NCBI GenBank assembly: GCA_026874595.1
Contig: CM049313.1
Span: 59,291,159 to 59,355,158 of the forward strand
DNA: 64,000 nucleotides
Origin: Sipunculus nudus
Taxonomy: Eukaryota; Annelida; Sipuncula; Golfingiida; Sipunculidae
Direction: 5' to 3'
Position numbers and translations under genes: made by a program. A model generated the notes under the pieces. That model ran no database searches and was not told the DNA's origin. It saw nothing but the letters and a program-made list of their open reading frames with translations. Each line of letters opens with the position of its first letter. Position 1 is the first letter of the stretch. Below, piece by piece: positions 11,782 through 25,439 of this stretch.

Positions 11782-14373
11782 ACAATGTATTGCCCATATC
11801 ATAAACAACATAATCTCTTGTATTATAAGTTATTAAAATATTGTTCATATGACCATGCTGTATCAAGCTTAACTTGTTTGATTTATATTCAGCATTCCAT
11901 TAAATGTCAAATCACCATGGGGAAAACAAGCCAATATTGGTGTCAACAAGACCTAATTTATTAACAGTTTATCAACATATGTAATGACCTCATTTATCAA
12001 TGTTATTACCGGTTTTTGCATCAGGTCATGTCTATGCAGCTTCCTCCAGGACAGGTTTTCCATGGACCTAGTTAAAACTTAGCAGGTTTTCAGTGGATAC
12101 ACACACAAAGCATCTGATAGAGACCTTTTGGGAAAATATGTCTAATTCCTCCTGATTTATGAAACAAAAATTGAAAATGAACCCCCTTAGAACACACCTG
12201 GCATAGTTTCCCCATTACAGGACCAAAAAAGTACACTTCAGAGGTGTTTTCCCAGAGGAATTGCAAAAAACAATCTGGTGGCTTCACTTTTAAATTTATA
12301 TTACTGATTCTTTATGGAAATGCTGAAAATAAATAATTTAATGTGTATCACCATTAAGGATAATATATGCTGTAGAGGTCAGTATATCCAAACTGACATC
12401 AAGACATAATTATGGTTAGGTTTAGTCATTAGCAGACAGTTTTGGCAAAAGGGATTTTTTCAAAAACAGAAATTAATTAATAATCATTGACTCTTGTTGT
12501 GAGTCTGTATTAAGGACCTTTAAGCCATTATTTCCTATCAATGTGCTTGTTCATCAGTCATCTGTACATGTATAATAGCCAGTAACTGCAGGGGATATTT
12601 ATTTGATCACCTAAGCACATTGAAATCAGAAATGATGGTTTTTAAGCAGTTCAGGAGTTACCACTCATTGCAAGGGGCATTTTAGGTCAAAGCATGATAG
12701 CTTTAACTTGTGTGTATGTTTGCTCTAGAGATCAAGTTAAATGATAGATATACTAGTGTCATACCCAATACCAATATATTTTGTAACACGGTTACTATGG
12801 TAACTATCATGATCAAGTGAGAGCAATCATAAAAGAATTATGAAACATTTTTGATTGTCATATAGGGATCAAATAAATATTTCCTAGGCCCGTGAATATA
12901 AATGTATTAAATGATAGTGATAGTGATATGGGCAGGATCCTGCACTCTGTTGTGATATACACACTGAGGCATATCACACAATATATTGGAATATTCTGTA
13001 AATATGAGGGGGCAATCCACTAATGGAAGTTCCCCCCCCCCTCCCGCATTAAAGACACCTGCTGCTTCTCATGTAGAATGAGGCATTCACCATTAGTTGT
13101 AGAAAGAAATATTAAGTCTTTTAGATAAGTCTCATGTCAGCTTCAATATGTATTGCCAGCTCTTATCATGACACTTAAACATTAATTACTGATGATCACA
13201 TTATAAAGCTAACTTCCATGTTTTGAATGGGAAAACAGGACAAACCTCAGTGACAGTAACATATTGGAGTCATGTTTGATTTTGAATTTTTTGCTGAAAT
13301 TAAAACATGCAACTTAATTATTTCTTTTGTGCATACAATTCAAAATCTAGAACAGGCAGCTTAGATCAAAGGTGAACCAGAATGTGCAACAAATTTATAA
13401 CCAAGTTTTAACCAGACTTGGCGGTGTATAAAGGATATAACTGCTAAAATCATCCTTGTTGTGTACATGTACTGTGTCAGCTCTTCTGAGGATGTAATCT
13501 GTTATCACAATTTTGACAGATACATAAGTGGTATGAGGTTTCTGCCTGTGTGTTAGTAGGCCATGTGTCATGTTTAGTTTTAAAAAAAACATTCTGCATC
13601 ATAGGTATTTTTTAAACGAGGCCAGCTGAAGCATTATGGGTAGAAATAGGCTGGTGCATTTTGGTACTGATGAAGGCGGTGTGCCTTATTACACAAATGA
13701 TGCATTATATGTTATTTGAAAAAGGAAAGAATTTTAGATTGATTGAGGATGTTTGCTTTATTTAAACATATATTGATTATGGCTTTTTATGTATGTGTAA
13801 ATGTTAAACTATTCCCCCAAATTATGGACAAATATATTTTCAAATAGAACTGCCTGAGAATATATATTCCAGTACATTGCTTGATCCAGGTAATATATTG
13901 GATATATTTTTAAGGCATTTAAGCACTGGCTCAAGAAATATTTATTTGATTTGAAAGTGAATCAAATATTTGAATGGTTTCTTAGGACATTTCACTAAAT
14001 AAATAATATTTTCTGAAAAATGTAAGAACAAACTATATTTTAAATCACTAACAGCCAGAAAACTTGTGCATTTATCTAAAATTATACATGATAACCAAAG
14101 CTGATCCAAAGTGACTGTTTGTAGTGGTATTATGGACAATGCTTCTTTACAAGATAAATTAATTATGCAGAAATGGGCTCAAGAAAATGTGATTTAAATG
14201 AATAAGTATATAATGAGACTCTGCTTTTCAAACAACATATGTGAAAACCTGGTTAAAATATATTCTTAGCATACAAAAATGCTGTATTTAAAGCTTACCT
14301 ACTGTAAGTTCCATGAGAAGCTGTAGCCTTCATTTGAAATATCACATAATTATCCATAAAAAGGCATAAATTG
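11782..14373. other. no recognisable gene
   Basis: AT-rich unique sequence. It contains an oligo-C run near 13030-13042 and several very short open frames without recognisable domains. Nothing coding is supported. Confidence 0.6.
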
Positions 14374-14648
14374 CATGGCTCAACATAAATGGTTAACCAC
14401 TTGCCCAGGGCACCTGAAAGTTCAGAAAATAGTGGAATGGGAACTAGAAGTCTCCTCCTACTTGCCTGACTGAGCAAGTGGGTCCAAAAAAACACCTTTA
14501 CCCAAGTAAAGGCTTGAAAAAGGATCTTTTTGTTCTTGAATACAATCAGTTATATTTGTAGGGCAAGTAAAATTCATGAAGGGCAAGAAAAAGCTAGAAG
14601 TTACTGCCTGACTGGCCAAGTATTTTCAAAAGTTAATATTGAGTCCTG
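14374..14648. mobile_element. degenerate hAT-like MITE, copy 1
   Basis: The left end is CATGGCTCAACATAAAT followed by a CACTTGCCC block. The reverse complement of the right end is CAGGACTCAATATTAACTTT. Both resemble the ends of the element at 57587-57939 (CAGGGCTCAACAT), and both have subterminal CTTGCCC / GGGCAAG motifs (14398, 14563, 14581). The terminal CAG and motif layout fit hAT elements. Target duplications are no longer readable, so this copy is old. Confidence 0.5.
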
Positions 14649-15760
14649 TATTGTGGATTATTTTTATTCATAGATGATGGTGACATTTCTTTGAAGTCAA
14701 ATAACTGAATCTGACAAAACCCCAGTCATAAAGAGTATGTCGTTTGTCAGCTGATGTATGAAATTGTTCTTGTAATCAGAACCTTGAAAAAAGGCCGTGC
14801 TTCACCTAAACAATGGCAAATAATTTTTTTTGCAAAACATTTTAAGTAAAGAAACAAACAAAAATAAAGGTGAAATACTGAGAAAGAAAAGTGCCAAAAT
14901 ATCAATATTCCAGTATCCCTGAAGAAAAATACAGTGAAATAGATAAAATACTGCTAGTGCTTTTCAGTATGATAGACTTAATAGTATTGATGCTGATATA
15001 CCAGTATATATCACCGTGGCTGGCTCATAGTATGCCCATATGTCTGTCTGTATTAGTGTATATTGATGCATACTTCTGCATGTCATTCTCCTAAACTGGG
15101 AGTGCTTTATTATACTTAAATGTGCATGTTTTCTATAATTACCACAAGAGGAATATACACCATGGAACATGTTTTTAAACAATCAGATAACGAACATAGA
15201 ATATTGTCTCTGCAATCTCTGCGTATAGGTTTTACTTTAAACAGAATGTATATTTTGGCTAGAGATGACAAAGCCATGCTGTAGTGCAGTAACCATGGTA
15301 ACAGCTGTGGTACATGATTTATTTAACTCGGCCGAAGGAAGAATTTTTGGAGCTATGAATGAGAGCAGACTGCCATCGCTAATGGTTAGGCATAAAATCC
15401 CAGGAATTTTATGACAGACAAAATCAGATATTTATGGACCTTGCACCATACGGTACCAGCAGTAACTCAGTGTGAACTAGGCATATGAAATCTCACTGCT
15501 CTCTCATGGGATGGCTGTTCCTTCATTATGAAAAGACTGTGTATGGCTCAGATATTGGTGTAATGTAACACATAAACTTAAAATTCTAAAGTTTCAAATA
15601 TACAGGGAATCTTAATCTTCATACTGTAGAGAGCACCATCTACAGGAGACATTCCTAATCATATAAAAAAGTTGCCTGTCTTATCTTGATAATTAAACAT
15701 CAGCCGACCAGTATGTTTTGTAGAGTTTAGAGTTTACCAATCAAAAGGTACATATTATTG
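14649..15760. other. no recognisable gene
   Basis: AT-rich unique sequence with only short, domain-free open frames. Confidence 0.6.
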
Positions 15761-15769
15761 CCGTGGCAG

Positions 15770-16145
15770 CCAGTCCTTACACAGTCACAAGCTGATATGT
15801 ACACAGCTGTGTGCCTTGCCTGCATGTCACAAATTTTTACACCTTTCATACTAACCTTTCCTGTTCAACACAGGTCAAAGGTTAAGGTCACACAGGCCAT
15901 CTATAAAAAAATGGTTTTGGATCTTAAATCAGATCACATTGATTTAGTGGTTTTAACTTGACTTGTACATGGCCCACCACTATTGTAAGACCTCTGTACA
16001 TTTGGGGATCATGAGGTCAAAGCTCAGGGTCATAAGGCCCTCTTCTTTAAAAACATTGTGGATGAATTTTCAGACAAACTTTTCATCCCAAACCTTTCAT
16101 CTTGCACATATGCCTCTCCTACTAATAGGAGAACCCCCTTTGTCC
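15770..16145 (+). repeat. Helitron-like family C, fragment C3
   Basis: This is a diverged fragment of the family seen at 31659-32529 and 47452-48616. It has the order ACAGGTCAAAGGTTAAGGTCA, then 'ttaacttgacttgtacatgg' and 'cccaccactattg', then a 'gaggtcaaagctcagggtca' block, then 'ttcatcccaaacctttcatc'. It lacks both terminal hairpins. Short open frames within it are not genes. Confidence 0.6.
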
Positions 16146-16904
16146 TATTGACATCACAAGATCAAGTCATGTTCACAGGACCATTCTACTAAATTATATG
16201 CTGACCAGGCTTACAATTGAATACATCGGATGTAAAATTTTTTGCCTCTGTTGCTTGGAATGCTCAACCCCTACATCTTTATACACAACTATCACTGATT
16301 CAAAACTGATTCAAACCTTAACATCTCTGCTTCCTTATTTTAAAACTGATTGACGTCATTTCCCACTGTTTCTTTATGTAATCTGGTAGTTTATTATAAT
16401 TTTCAAGAATCAGTCAGCCCCCTCTTGATATATATGGGTCTTTTGCGGTGCCCTTTCTGACCTGTGAGTACTCTAGTATTGATATGTATAATTAACCCAC
16501 CTGTTCTGACATATCTTGTTCTGATTTTACCTGAGGATGATATATATGACCAGGTGTCAGGTAGGTTTTGATGGTCTTAGGTGATAGTATTTGACAAAGT
16601 TGACCAGGATCACCCCATGGGCCTCCAGTGATATATCCTAGTGAATAATGTTAACTATACAGGGCAATGTGTATCAATTGTATCAACAAACAATACTTAG
16701 ATATGTTTGAATTATATAATTGGACCATCAGTCATTTGTACCAAGACATATAAGTCAGTGTGCATCAGTATTAATTTGTTTTGATATGTTTGTGATCACA
16801 ATGATATACATGTATAAATATGATATATTTGTATTAGTTGCATTATTGAATCAAAATTAGAAGAATTTTGTTACACAGTGTATCTTAAGAAAAAAAACCC
16901 CACT
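16146..16904. other. no recognisable gene
   Basis: AT-rich unique sequence. Nothing coding or clearly repetitive was recognised. Confidence 0.55.
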
Positions 16905-17950
16905 TTTTAGCCCTCAGCCCTTAGGCTGATGGGCTATTGTCGTCACCCAAGCTGTCTGTCCGTCCGTCCGTCTGTCCGTCCGTCCGTCCAGCGTCAGTTA
17001 ACTTTGTGAGCGGGATATCTTGAAAAGGATTCACCGTCAGAATTTTATTTCCTCGGTAAAGATGTATATCGACAAAATCTCGGTCAAGTTCGAAGATGGG
17101 TGACCTTGACCTGTTTTTCTACATTTTAGAGCTGATTATAGAAAAACACTTAGATGCTTATTACTCAGGAACCATTTGGTGGATTTTCACAAAACTTACT
17201 ATGATTATTGGGACTGATAATCTGTACCTGCTACACAAGTTTGGTGGCGCCACCTACAATTTCTGATTTTTAATGAAAATTTATCCGATTTTTCAACTTT
17301 TGGCTTGTGAGCAGGATATCTCTAAAGGGATTCACCATAAGAATTTTATTTTTTCGGTGAAGATGTATATTGACAAAATCTCGGTCAAGTTCAAAGATGG
17401 GTGACCTTGACCTATTTTTCTACGTTTTAGAGCTGATTATAGAAAAAACATTTAGAAGCTTATTTCTCAGGAACCATTGGGTGGATTTTCACAATACTCA
17501 CTATGATCATAGGGACTGATGGTCTGTAACTGCTGCACAAGTTTGGGGGCGCCACCTGCAATTTCTGATTTTTAATGAATTTTTCTTGGATTTTTCAATT
17601 TTGGCCTTGTGAGCAGGATATCTCTAAAAGGATTCACAATAGGAATTTTATTTCTTTGGTGAATATGCATATCAACAAAATCTCAGTCAAGTTCAAAGAT
17701 GGGTGACCTTGACCTGCTTTTCAAGGTCACAGAGCTTATAATAGAATAAAACTTAGAAGCTTATTTTCAGGAAGCATTTGATGGATTGTTACAAGTCATG
17801 GTACATACCTCTCCATTTTAAATTTATAACTGAGACATGTACAGATATACATCCATGTGAGAACAGATATTTAGTACTTGTCACTGTTACCACCTCTAAA
17901 CACTGTTCTTTTGGCTGAGGGCTTTTGTCAGCTTCTGCTGATATTCTAGT
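16905..17950 (+). mobile_element. Helitron/Helentron-like family D, complete nonautonomous copy
   Basis: All expected modules are present. The 5' hairpin is AGCCCTCAGCC (16909-16919) against GGCTGATGGGCT. A (GTCC/GTCT)n tract lies at about 16953-16990. About three internal units of 301 bases begin with GTGAGCRGGATATC at 17007, 17307 and 17609. The 3' subterminal inverted repeat GGCTGAGGGCT (17913-17923) is an exact reverse complement of the 5' arm. A 3' hairpin TCAGC-TTCT-GCTGA (17928-17941) is followed four bases later by CTAG (17946-17949) and then T. There is no coding capacity. The plan matches Helentron-associated HINE/DINE-1 elements. Confidence 0.8.
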
Positions 17951-18630
17951 TTATCTCTGTTATTATTAGTCTGTTACAAAAGCACCAGTATGAAGTGATA
18001 TTCAGGCATCTCCAATGAAAAAAGCTTTTAATGTTAAGTAAATGTCTTGATACAGTATCAGAACAAATTATTTTATTCATTTATTGGTTGGGAATGCCAG
18101 ATATCAAAGGGTAACACAAGTCTATATTACCACCTTTATCCACCTTTATATTTCAGTCATAATTAGTAAAATATAAGAAAGATAATAACTTATTGAAAAA
18201 ACGTGAAAAGTGTGTCTGTTTAAATGAGTATTTCGGCCATCAGTTGCCCCCTGTGTCTCATTCAGGCTTTAATGTTAATTAAGTTTAAAGGGACTTGCAG
18301 CTGGTTGATCACAGAAAAACGGAAGTGTTGTCCATCAGTGTCAGGAGAGTGTTTCATCACGACAGATTCAATGGTTACTTAACAATCGTATGATTTTATA
18401 AATGCTTTTGATCTTCTTTTTATCTGTGGTAGATTGTACAAGCATCAGTCATCATTAACTAACACCAAAAGCATAATTTGTCCTAATTGCTTCATCTGTT
18501 GTCGTGATGGGTCAAATTCACTATTTTCTAATCAGCTTAATGTTGCAATTTTACACAGAAGACATTGTTTAAAACAACAAAAATATATAGGTCATGATGG
18601 TGTGTTAGTTTCCCTCGTCATTGAATCCGC
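17951..18630. other. no recognisable gene
   Basis: Unique AT-rich sequence between two Helitron-like elements. The open frame beginning at 18434 runs into the next repeat and has no recognisable domain. Confidence 0.55.
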
Positions 18631-18639
18631 TAAAACAGA

Positions 18640-19785
18640 GTTTTGCGGATACTACGTTTTCAGCCCACTGCCGCCGCGGCGTAGGTATCTGGAGAACTCC
18701 TCCGTAACCACTGGGCGGAATTTTACGAAACCCGGGAATTATGTTCGGGTCACATGTGAACTGCTGCGCCCTGATTTTGTTTTGACCCTCTGACCTTTCC
18801 TCTGCGCTCTGCGTCCGTTTGTGCGTCTGTTTCCACACATAAACCCACATATCTCGGGAACCGTTTGACGGATCAGGAAAATTATTTTGCCGAATGTAGC
18901 CCATGGAGAGCTTTATATGAGAGCTTTATAACATACACAAAAAATGGTGGGGCCACCTGCAACCATGTTTGCACAGTGTCCATCTGTTTGTCTGCCTCGG
19001 GTTAAAATCACTCATATCTCTGCAGTGATTTGACTAATTCACCTGAAATTTGGCATGCGTATACATCCTGGATAGCTTTTCTGATTTTATGATATTTACG
19101 CTGCAGACATCCAAGCTCATATCTCGGGAACCGTTTGACCGATTGGGCCAAAATTTTGCATGTGTATAGATCTCACATAACTCTTTATATGCAAAACTGG
19201 TGGCGCCACCTGCAGCCATTTTTAGCACAGCTCCCATCTGTTTGTCTGCCATGGGATAAAATCACTCATATCTCGGCAGTGGTTTGACATATTCGCCTAA
19301 AATTTTGCAGGTTTATACATCCCTGACAGCTCTCTTGATTTTATGACAGGTGGCGCCACATGCATTCTAGTTTATGCAGCAGACATCCAAGCTCATATCT
19401 TGGGAACCGTTTGACCGATTGGGCCAAAGTTTTGCATGTGTATAGTTCTCACATAGCTCTTCATCTTACGCAAAACTGGTGGCGTCACCTTCAACCATTT
19501 TTGCACAGCGTCCATCTGTTTGTCTGCCACGGGCTGAAGTCACTCATAAACATTAGTGGTTTGACTTATCTGCCTCAAATTTTGCATATGTATACAACTT
19601 GGACGGCTTTCTGGATTTTGTGGTAGGTGGCGCAACCTACATACACCATTTGGCTGCAGACATCCATGCTAATATGCAACACTTCACTCTATTTCCCCTT
19701 GCCACTCAATCCATGCCTCACTTCACCCGTTCCACTCTGATTTAGGCGGATACACGTAGTCGCTTGTCGACTACCCGTATTCTAG
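18640..19785 (+). mobile_element. Helitron/Helentron-like family E, copy E1
   Basis: The 5' end carries a hairpin, GATACTACG (18648-18656) against CGTAGGTATC (18680-18689). The body has about three imperfect units of roughly 270 bases built on 'catatctcgggaaccgtttg', 'ccaaaattttgcatgtgtat' and 'ggtggcgccacctgc'. The 3' end has a perfect 7-bp stem GTAGTCG (19756-19762) against CGACTAC (19768-19774), then CTAG at 19782-19785 followed by T. A second copy is at 46240-47243 and a 3' end remnant near 33700-33795. No protein is encoded. Confidence 0.8.
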
Positions 19786-20194
19786 TTCATTAATGGAAAA
19801 GATCAGTCAGAAATTATCTTTAAAAAACTAGTTCATAGTGGCCTCCTTTTATCAGAAGATTAAAAATTGATGCTTATTATCATTTTTATTTCTGGTTTGT
19901 GTGTTCTTGGTACGAACTTTTGGGAAACAAGAGCAACGTAATTATTTAAGATATCATGTGTATGGAAAAGAGGGATGGTAGTTTTTTAGTTGTGCAGATT
20001 GTCAACCAATGTGTAATATGCGTCAAATAATCAATGCATTTAATTATAACCCCTCAAATTAATTATAATTTATTCTTAACTTCTAAATTGATTTGTTTCA
20101 ATGATAATATTGTGCACATGTACCAAGGTGAATCCGTCCTTGTTGGCATCAGCTGTCAAATTTGACAGTACATGCTGCTTTATTTAGGCTATTT
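19786..20194. other. no recognisable gene
   Basis: Unique AT-rich sequence between two mobile elements. Confidence 0.55.
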
Positions 20195-20203
20195 ATTGTT
20201 TAT

Positions 20204-22274
20204 GTCGAGGCCCAGATTAGAATCTGGCCCAATTTAAAACTGGGCCAGCCCAGATCAAAATTTTGATTTGGACCGGCCCAGATCAAAATCCTGTTGTGAA
20301 GACTTTAGGATTTAAATCTGGTCTGGACTAATTTTAAACTGGGCCAGCTGAGATTAGAATTTTGATCTGGGCCAGTCAGGTTAACAATCCTGTGGTGGAC
20401 TGATTTTAAACTTAGCCAGCCCAGATCAGAATCCTAATCTACTCCTTGGCTAGCTCCAATTACACTATATTTACCTAGCTGGCCTTTAATCAATTCAAAG
20501 AATTTGTAAAACATTGTAAGTTAATAATAATTAATATCTTATGATTTTATTTCATATTCTATGAAAAAATCATTGGTTGGACTCTGTTATATTTATTTTG
20601 ACAAGATTTATTCATTTTATTTTGTAATTTTACCTCTTGCGTGAAATTTTTGAAATATAATTATAAAATAATCATGTTAAACATTGGTATTTAACAGCTA
20701 AAAACTACAAATATAGCTTGCAGAACATGTGCATTAATTCAACAAACTTAGACAAAATATAATTAATAATTATTAATCTATATGTTACACAATGTAAGCT
20801 TGTGATCCAAGACCTGTAAATTTTAAAATTAAACGAGACGGTAAATTCAAAATTTTATTTGTTATTTCAAGTTATTTTTCATTTATCATAAGTTTAGGTT
20901 TTTGGTCTGTGATTCCCCCCACCCATTAATAAATTTGCACATATTGTAACATTGGACCTAGACCTAGACCTTATAAATTACTACATATTAAGGAAAGAAG
21001 GCCCTGAAACATCTTTTAAGATACTTGAACTTCAGTCATTGAAATTAGGTGACTGAAATTTAGCAAACAATTTATATCCAGTTTACATAAATTTGGTCGA
21101 TATTTGCTAATTTGTGTGAATTATTAACACGATCATAATGTGTTTAGATAGAACAGTGGGAACAATATTCACCAACTCAGCATTTTAACTATTGAAGGTA
21201 GAGAATATTTGTATTGCAGCATTTAACTATTTTCAAATTAGATTAGCTTTATTTAAGTTATTAATTTCAAAGTGAAACCTCCACCATGTTCGTCACCCTC
21301 TAAAATAAAATTCTTAATCCAATTTTCATGCATGTTCACCTGTATTTTTGAGACTGCCAAATGACAGTAATCAATCATTTTCTCAGCTGGCATGGGGATT
21401 TTCTGCTATTGAAAATTACAGTAATGGTATCACAAACCTCTCCCTAGCCCCATGCAAAGGCACAATGTCATGCTGCTCACCCCACCCAAATGAGCATGAC
21501 TGATAAATTACTTTTGTTCACTTATAAATGAGTAAAGCTGGTATTTAATTATGCATGTATATATTTAATATTACATATGTAATTTTGATTTTCAGAACAG
21601 AAAATTATCTCAGTTAAGTTGAAAAATTTTGATATTAAGTCAAGTAGATGTCTCAGAACTGACACATATTCTAAACTGTTATTAATAATGGTAGTTGGTT
21701 TAGGTGAAGTTCAAATATGAACTTGCATGCTTGGAGAATAGATGAATCCAAAGAAGCACATTACATTTGTTCGTTAGCTTTTTCCTCACTAAAATATTTT
21801 AAATGATCTTGTTCATTGTGTTTTGTGCCCTTCAGAATGTTTACTATAATATCTGATTAAAGAAGATAAAATCAAGCTAGCCTAAGATTAGATTAGTATT
21901 CTGATCTGGTTAGGCCCAGTTTAAAATCAGTCCGCCACAGGATGATAATCTTGACTAGCCCAGATTAAAATTTTGATCTGGGCCAGCCCAGTTTAAAATC
22001 AGTCTACCACAGGATTGTAAACTAAACCAGCCTAGATCAAAATTCTGATCTGGGCCAGCCCAGTTTAAAATCAGTCCAGGCTGGATTAAATCCTGAAGTC
22101 TTCACCACAGGGTTTTAATTTGGATCGGCCCAGATCAAAATTTTAATCTGGGCTAGCCCAGTTTAAAACTGGTCTGGCCCAGATTAGAATTTTTATCTGG
22201 GCCGGTCCAAATCAAAATTTTGATCTGGGCTGGACCAGTTTTGAATCGGGCCAGATTCTAATCTGGGCCTCGAC
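20204..22274. mobile_element. long-TIR foldback element, MULE-like
   Basis: The two ends are inverted copies: GTCGAGGCCCAGATTAGAAT at the left and, read on the other strand, the same at the right, with the first 27 positions identical. The arms extend about 250 bases on the left and about 390 on the right. They are built from repeated 'GGCCCAGATCAAAATTTTGA'-type units, themselves palindromic. The flanks are ATTGTTTAT (20195-20203) and ATTGTATAT (22275-22283), a 9-base target duplication with one mismatch. Long TIRs and a 9-base duplication fit Mutator-like elements. The roughly 1.4-kb AT-rich middle encodes nothing recognisable. Confidence 0.75.
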
Positions 22275-22283
22275 ATTGTATAT

Positions 22284-24282
22284 GAGCTTGATAAAGTCTC
22301 AAGGCTCAGAGGTATATGTCTCCTCTTGCAAAGAATTAAAAATGGTGATGGTAAACACACCCATTGTGGTAATATATTTGGTTTTATTCAAAGAAAGGTC
22401 TTAAATTTACTATAAAAGCAATAATTGGATTAAAAAAATAATTTTGACTAAACTAGCTTACATGTATGACAAATTTATTCATTTATTAAAGAATGTATGA
22501 TTAATCTGTCAAGTTTGCGTATTGTATATATACAGTGGATGGGGTGGTGGAGAGGGGGTTGGGGTTCATTGAAGATAATTAATGGTCAGCATAAAGAGTG
22601 GTGGAGGGGAGGGGGTTCATTGGATATGATGGTTTGTATATTCTTGGCTTATTCCAGCTTACAAGAGATGTACAAATTGTTATTAACCATGCATTATGGA
22701 TTATCTGGTCAGGTGGAAGGTAGAACCAGAAGGCAGAGTGTGGGTGGTACATTGCAGAATTGATAATCCAGACCTGTCCAGCATTACATGCACCAGTGAT
22801 TTATCAGAGAGCCCTACATCTCCTGTAGCATCCAAGGAGCAGGCTTGGGGATGGAGTATGGCAGGTTGTAATCAGCCCGAAAGAAGCTTGCTGATCAATA
22901 ACCAAGTGTCACCCAGCTTATATTTAGGCTGTGGGTCCTGTAATGTAGAGGTGCTCTATTTATATTCTATCTGATATTGCAAGAGGCTTAGGGTTAACCA
23001 TAATAGAAAGCTGTGCAAGGCAATATGTATTGATTTAGATGGACAGGATACAGCATGGTACACTCGCAGTGTTATCATTGTCACTGCCAGAGGTCTTACT
23101 GTTAAACCATTGTTATTGTCAAGCCTTGTGATCATCTGCATGTGTTGCAGGGAAGCAGTTCATCTGAATTAAATATTTGCTATAACTACTAGTGGTAGGA
23201 ATTCAGGTTGTAAAATCATAATCCATGATTAATAAATAAAAATGATTGACGATCAATTATTAATCTGTTATTTTATTAACTTCCTTCAATACCTTGAAAT
23301 CTGCTGTATACTTGTACCTAAAATATTGACCCCAGTAAATGGTCTGACATGTATATTGGTATTCACATAAAGAAACCAACAATCCATCTGTGTTAAAGGT
23401 CAACTTGCTATCAGACAATTGTTGACTGCGTAAGGTTCCGATTTGATGTTGTTTGTTACCTTGTGTTCAGATATCTGTGACAGGATAAGATTCTTTGCAT
23501 GTGCATACATAATCATTATTAATGGATTATGCAAAAATGCAATCAATTAGATTGATTTTTGGAGAAAACCACCAATCATTGATATAATTGGCACACCCCT
23601 AATAATTATCTATATCGACATGCTTGCTTTTATGTAAGTGTAAGTATTAACTTCCTATTTGCAAGCTCCCTTGAGTGTGCCAATTTGTACCCTTCCTGTT
23701 AAAATATCCATTTATGTTTTATTATCTTTTTTACTATGGGACCTGTGGTGTGCATGAACATGGTTCATCTTGGAAGGACGGACCATGTGTATCATACATT
23801 CTGCCATCCCCTTTCTTCTATACAAGCTTCAGATCAGATCTCTTGTCTTTGTTCTAGTGATAAAACAAGTTTCAAATCAGAGCTACCAGCTTAATTTGGA
23901 ATGTTGCACATCGGAGACCTCAATCTTTAGGGAAAATAAAACAAACATATCAGTCAAACATTTGAAAAAAGGGGATGTCATAAATAACATCTTAGTTTAT
24001 ATTCCTATGTATTCTGTAATGCACACATACATAATGAATATTCATGTTGGAACTTTAGGTGCTTAAATGAGAAGTCATTGAAAGCCATTTGAACGCTTTG
24101 AATTTGATTATTAATCCATAAACGATGGATTTAACCTACATGGTTAAAAATAAAGAAGAAAATGTGTGTACAATCCAAAAATTTGTTACTTATATGGGAT
24201 CTTTCAAAAGTTTACAAAAACTATTTGGGATCAACACTCACATTTTTTGGTTCTGCCATAGCCACACATTTGTGTGTTGTAT

Positions 24283-24339
<57 letters not shown>

Positions 24340-25319
24340 TATGTTGGAAATGTAACATTCATCAGTGCTACTTTGATCTTGAGGTTATTCTGTCCTTAAT
24401 CTCTCAGGTGGAGCTGATACTTGGTCAGTGCTTAGATTTAATCTTGTTATGCCCAGTCCTACAGCTACCTTTAATACAGGCCATCAGGTGCATAATATTA
24501 TTACTCCAGCCATTGAATTAAATAGAATACCACTGCCTCAGGCTGGACCATTGTATACACTTGGTTTTGATCCTGTAGCACAGTGTTTTGATCCCACTGT
24601 ATACAAACATGACTGATCTGGCTGTATATTGAAATAGCTCACTATGAATTTGTAAGTAATTATTATGCTTGCACAAGTGTTTTACAATGTACACGGTTGG
24701 AAAATACAGGAAGATATGATTAGAAGGCCAAATATGTATCCTAAGTTATGCTTGAGTAGGTTTGTTTCTACCTTTGCAGTTAATTTGTTAGGGTTTCAGT
24801 AAATTAGGATAGCAGTAACTTACAAACTTTTCAGTTTATATGACCATGCACTTGAGGTTAAACAGTTCACTTTCAGACAGACACAAAGACCAAGGACATA
24901 GTTGGCATGATCTTTAAGGCTGAATGTATTAAAAATTAAAAAGCAATAGTGTCAGACAAGTGGTAATGCAGATGTTAACATCAACCACATTTCAACATAA
25001 TTTTATTTTCTGAAAATTTAAGGAAACTTGTACATAATTTAAACTGTAATTCTTATGCGAAAAAAAATTCAAATTAAAAAGCCAGCAAGTGCGCTTTTAC
25101 CAATAGTAAAGTACTAAACAGGAGAGACTTCTATCAGCTGGGGAAATTTAGTAGGTTATGGCAAAAGTCAGACTTTATTTATGAATGGTATTTATAACAT
25201 GCATGGAGCAGACATATTGAATAAGGATTAAATTTTAGCTTAAAGTTTCCTTTTATATATAAAAAAATAAAAGGCAACCAATTTCTGATTATTCATGTAT
25301 TACTATTTATAGAATGTGC
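22284..25319. other. no recognised gene; contains a (GA)n microsatellite
   Basis: Mostly unique AT-rich DNA. A segment at 22696-22974 has an open frame of 92 codons with higher GC but no domain I recognise. Two G-rich blocks (GGTGGAGAGGGGGTTGGGG near 22545 and GTGGAGGGGAGGGGGTTC near 22600) precede it. I see no convincing exon boundaries. Confidence 0.5.
24284..24336. repeat. (GA)n microsatellite
   Basis: This is an uninterrupted GA dinucleotide run of about 26 units. Overlapping open frames made of alternating Arg-Glu are artefacts of the repeat. Confidence 0.95.
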
Positions 25320-25439
25320 AGTAGTAGTAGCTAAATTTGCACCATGAAGGTCACTGGGTATGACCTCCTTACAGGACACTGTGGCAGTAGGATACCTCCC
25401 TCAGTATATGTGTGCAGGCTAGGGGGAGGGGATGCTGAA

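Noticed and set aside
20204-22274. Tandem gene or LTR retrotransposon with terminal repeats
   Set aside because: The terminal repeats are inverted, not direct, and there is no TG...CA end, primer site or reverse-transcriptase frame.
22696-22974. 92-codon frame with raised GC
   Set aside because: No recognisable protein, and no acceptor/donor pair that keeps the frame.
24125-24521. Frames crossing the (GA)n tract
   Set aside because: The Arg-Glu run is produced by the dinucleotide repeat.
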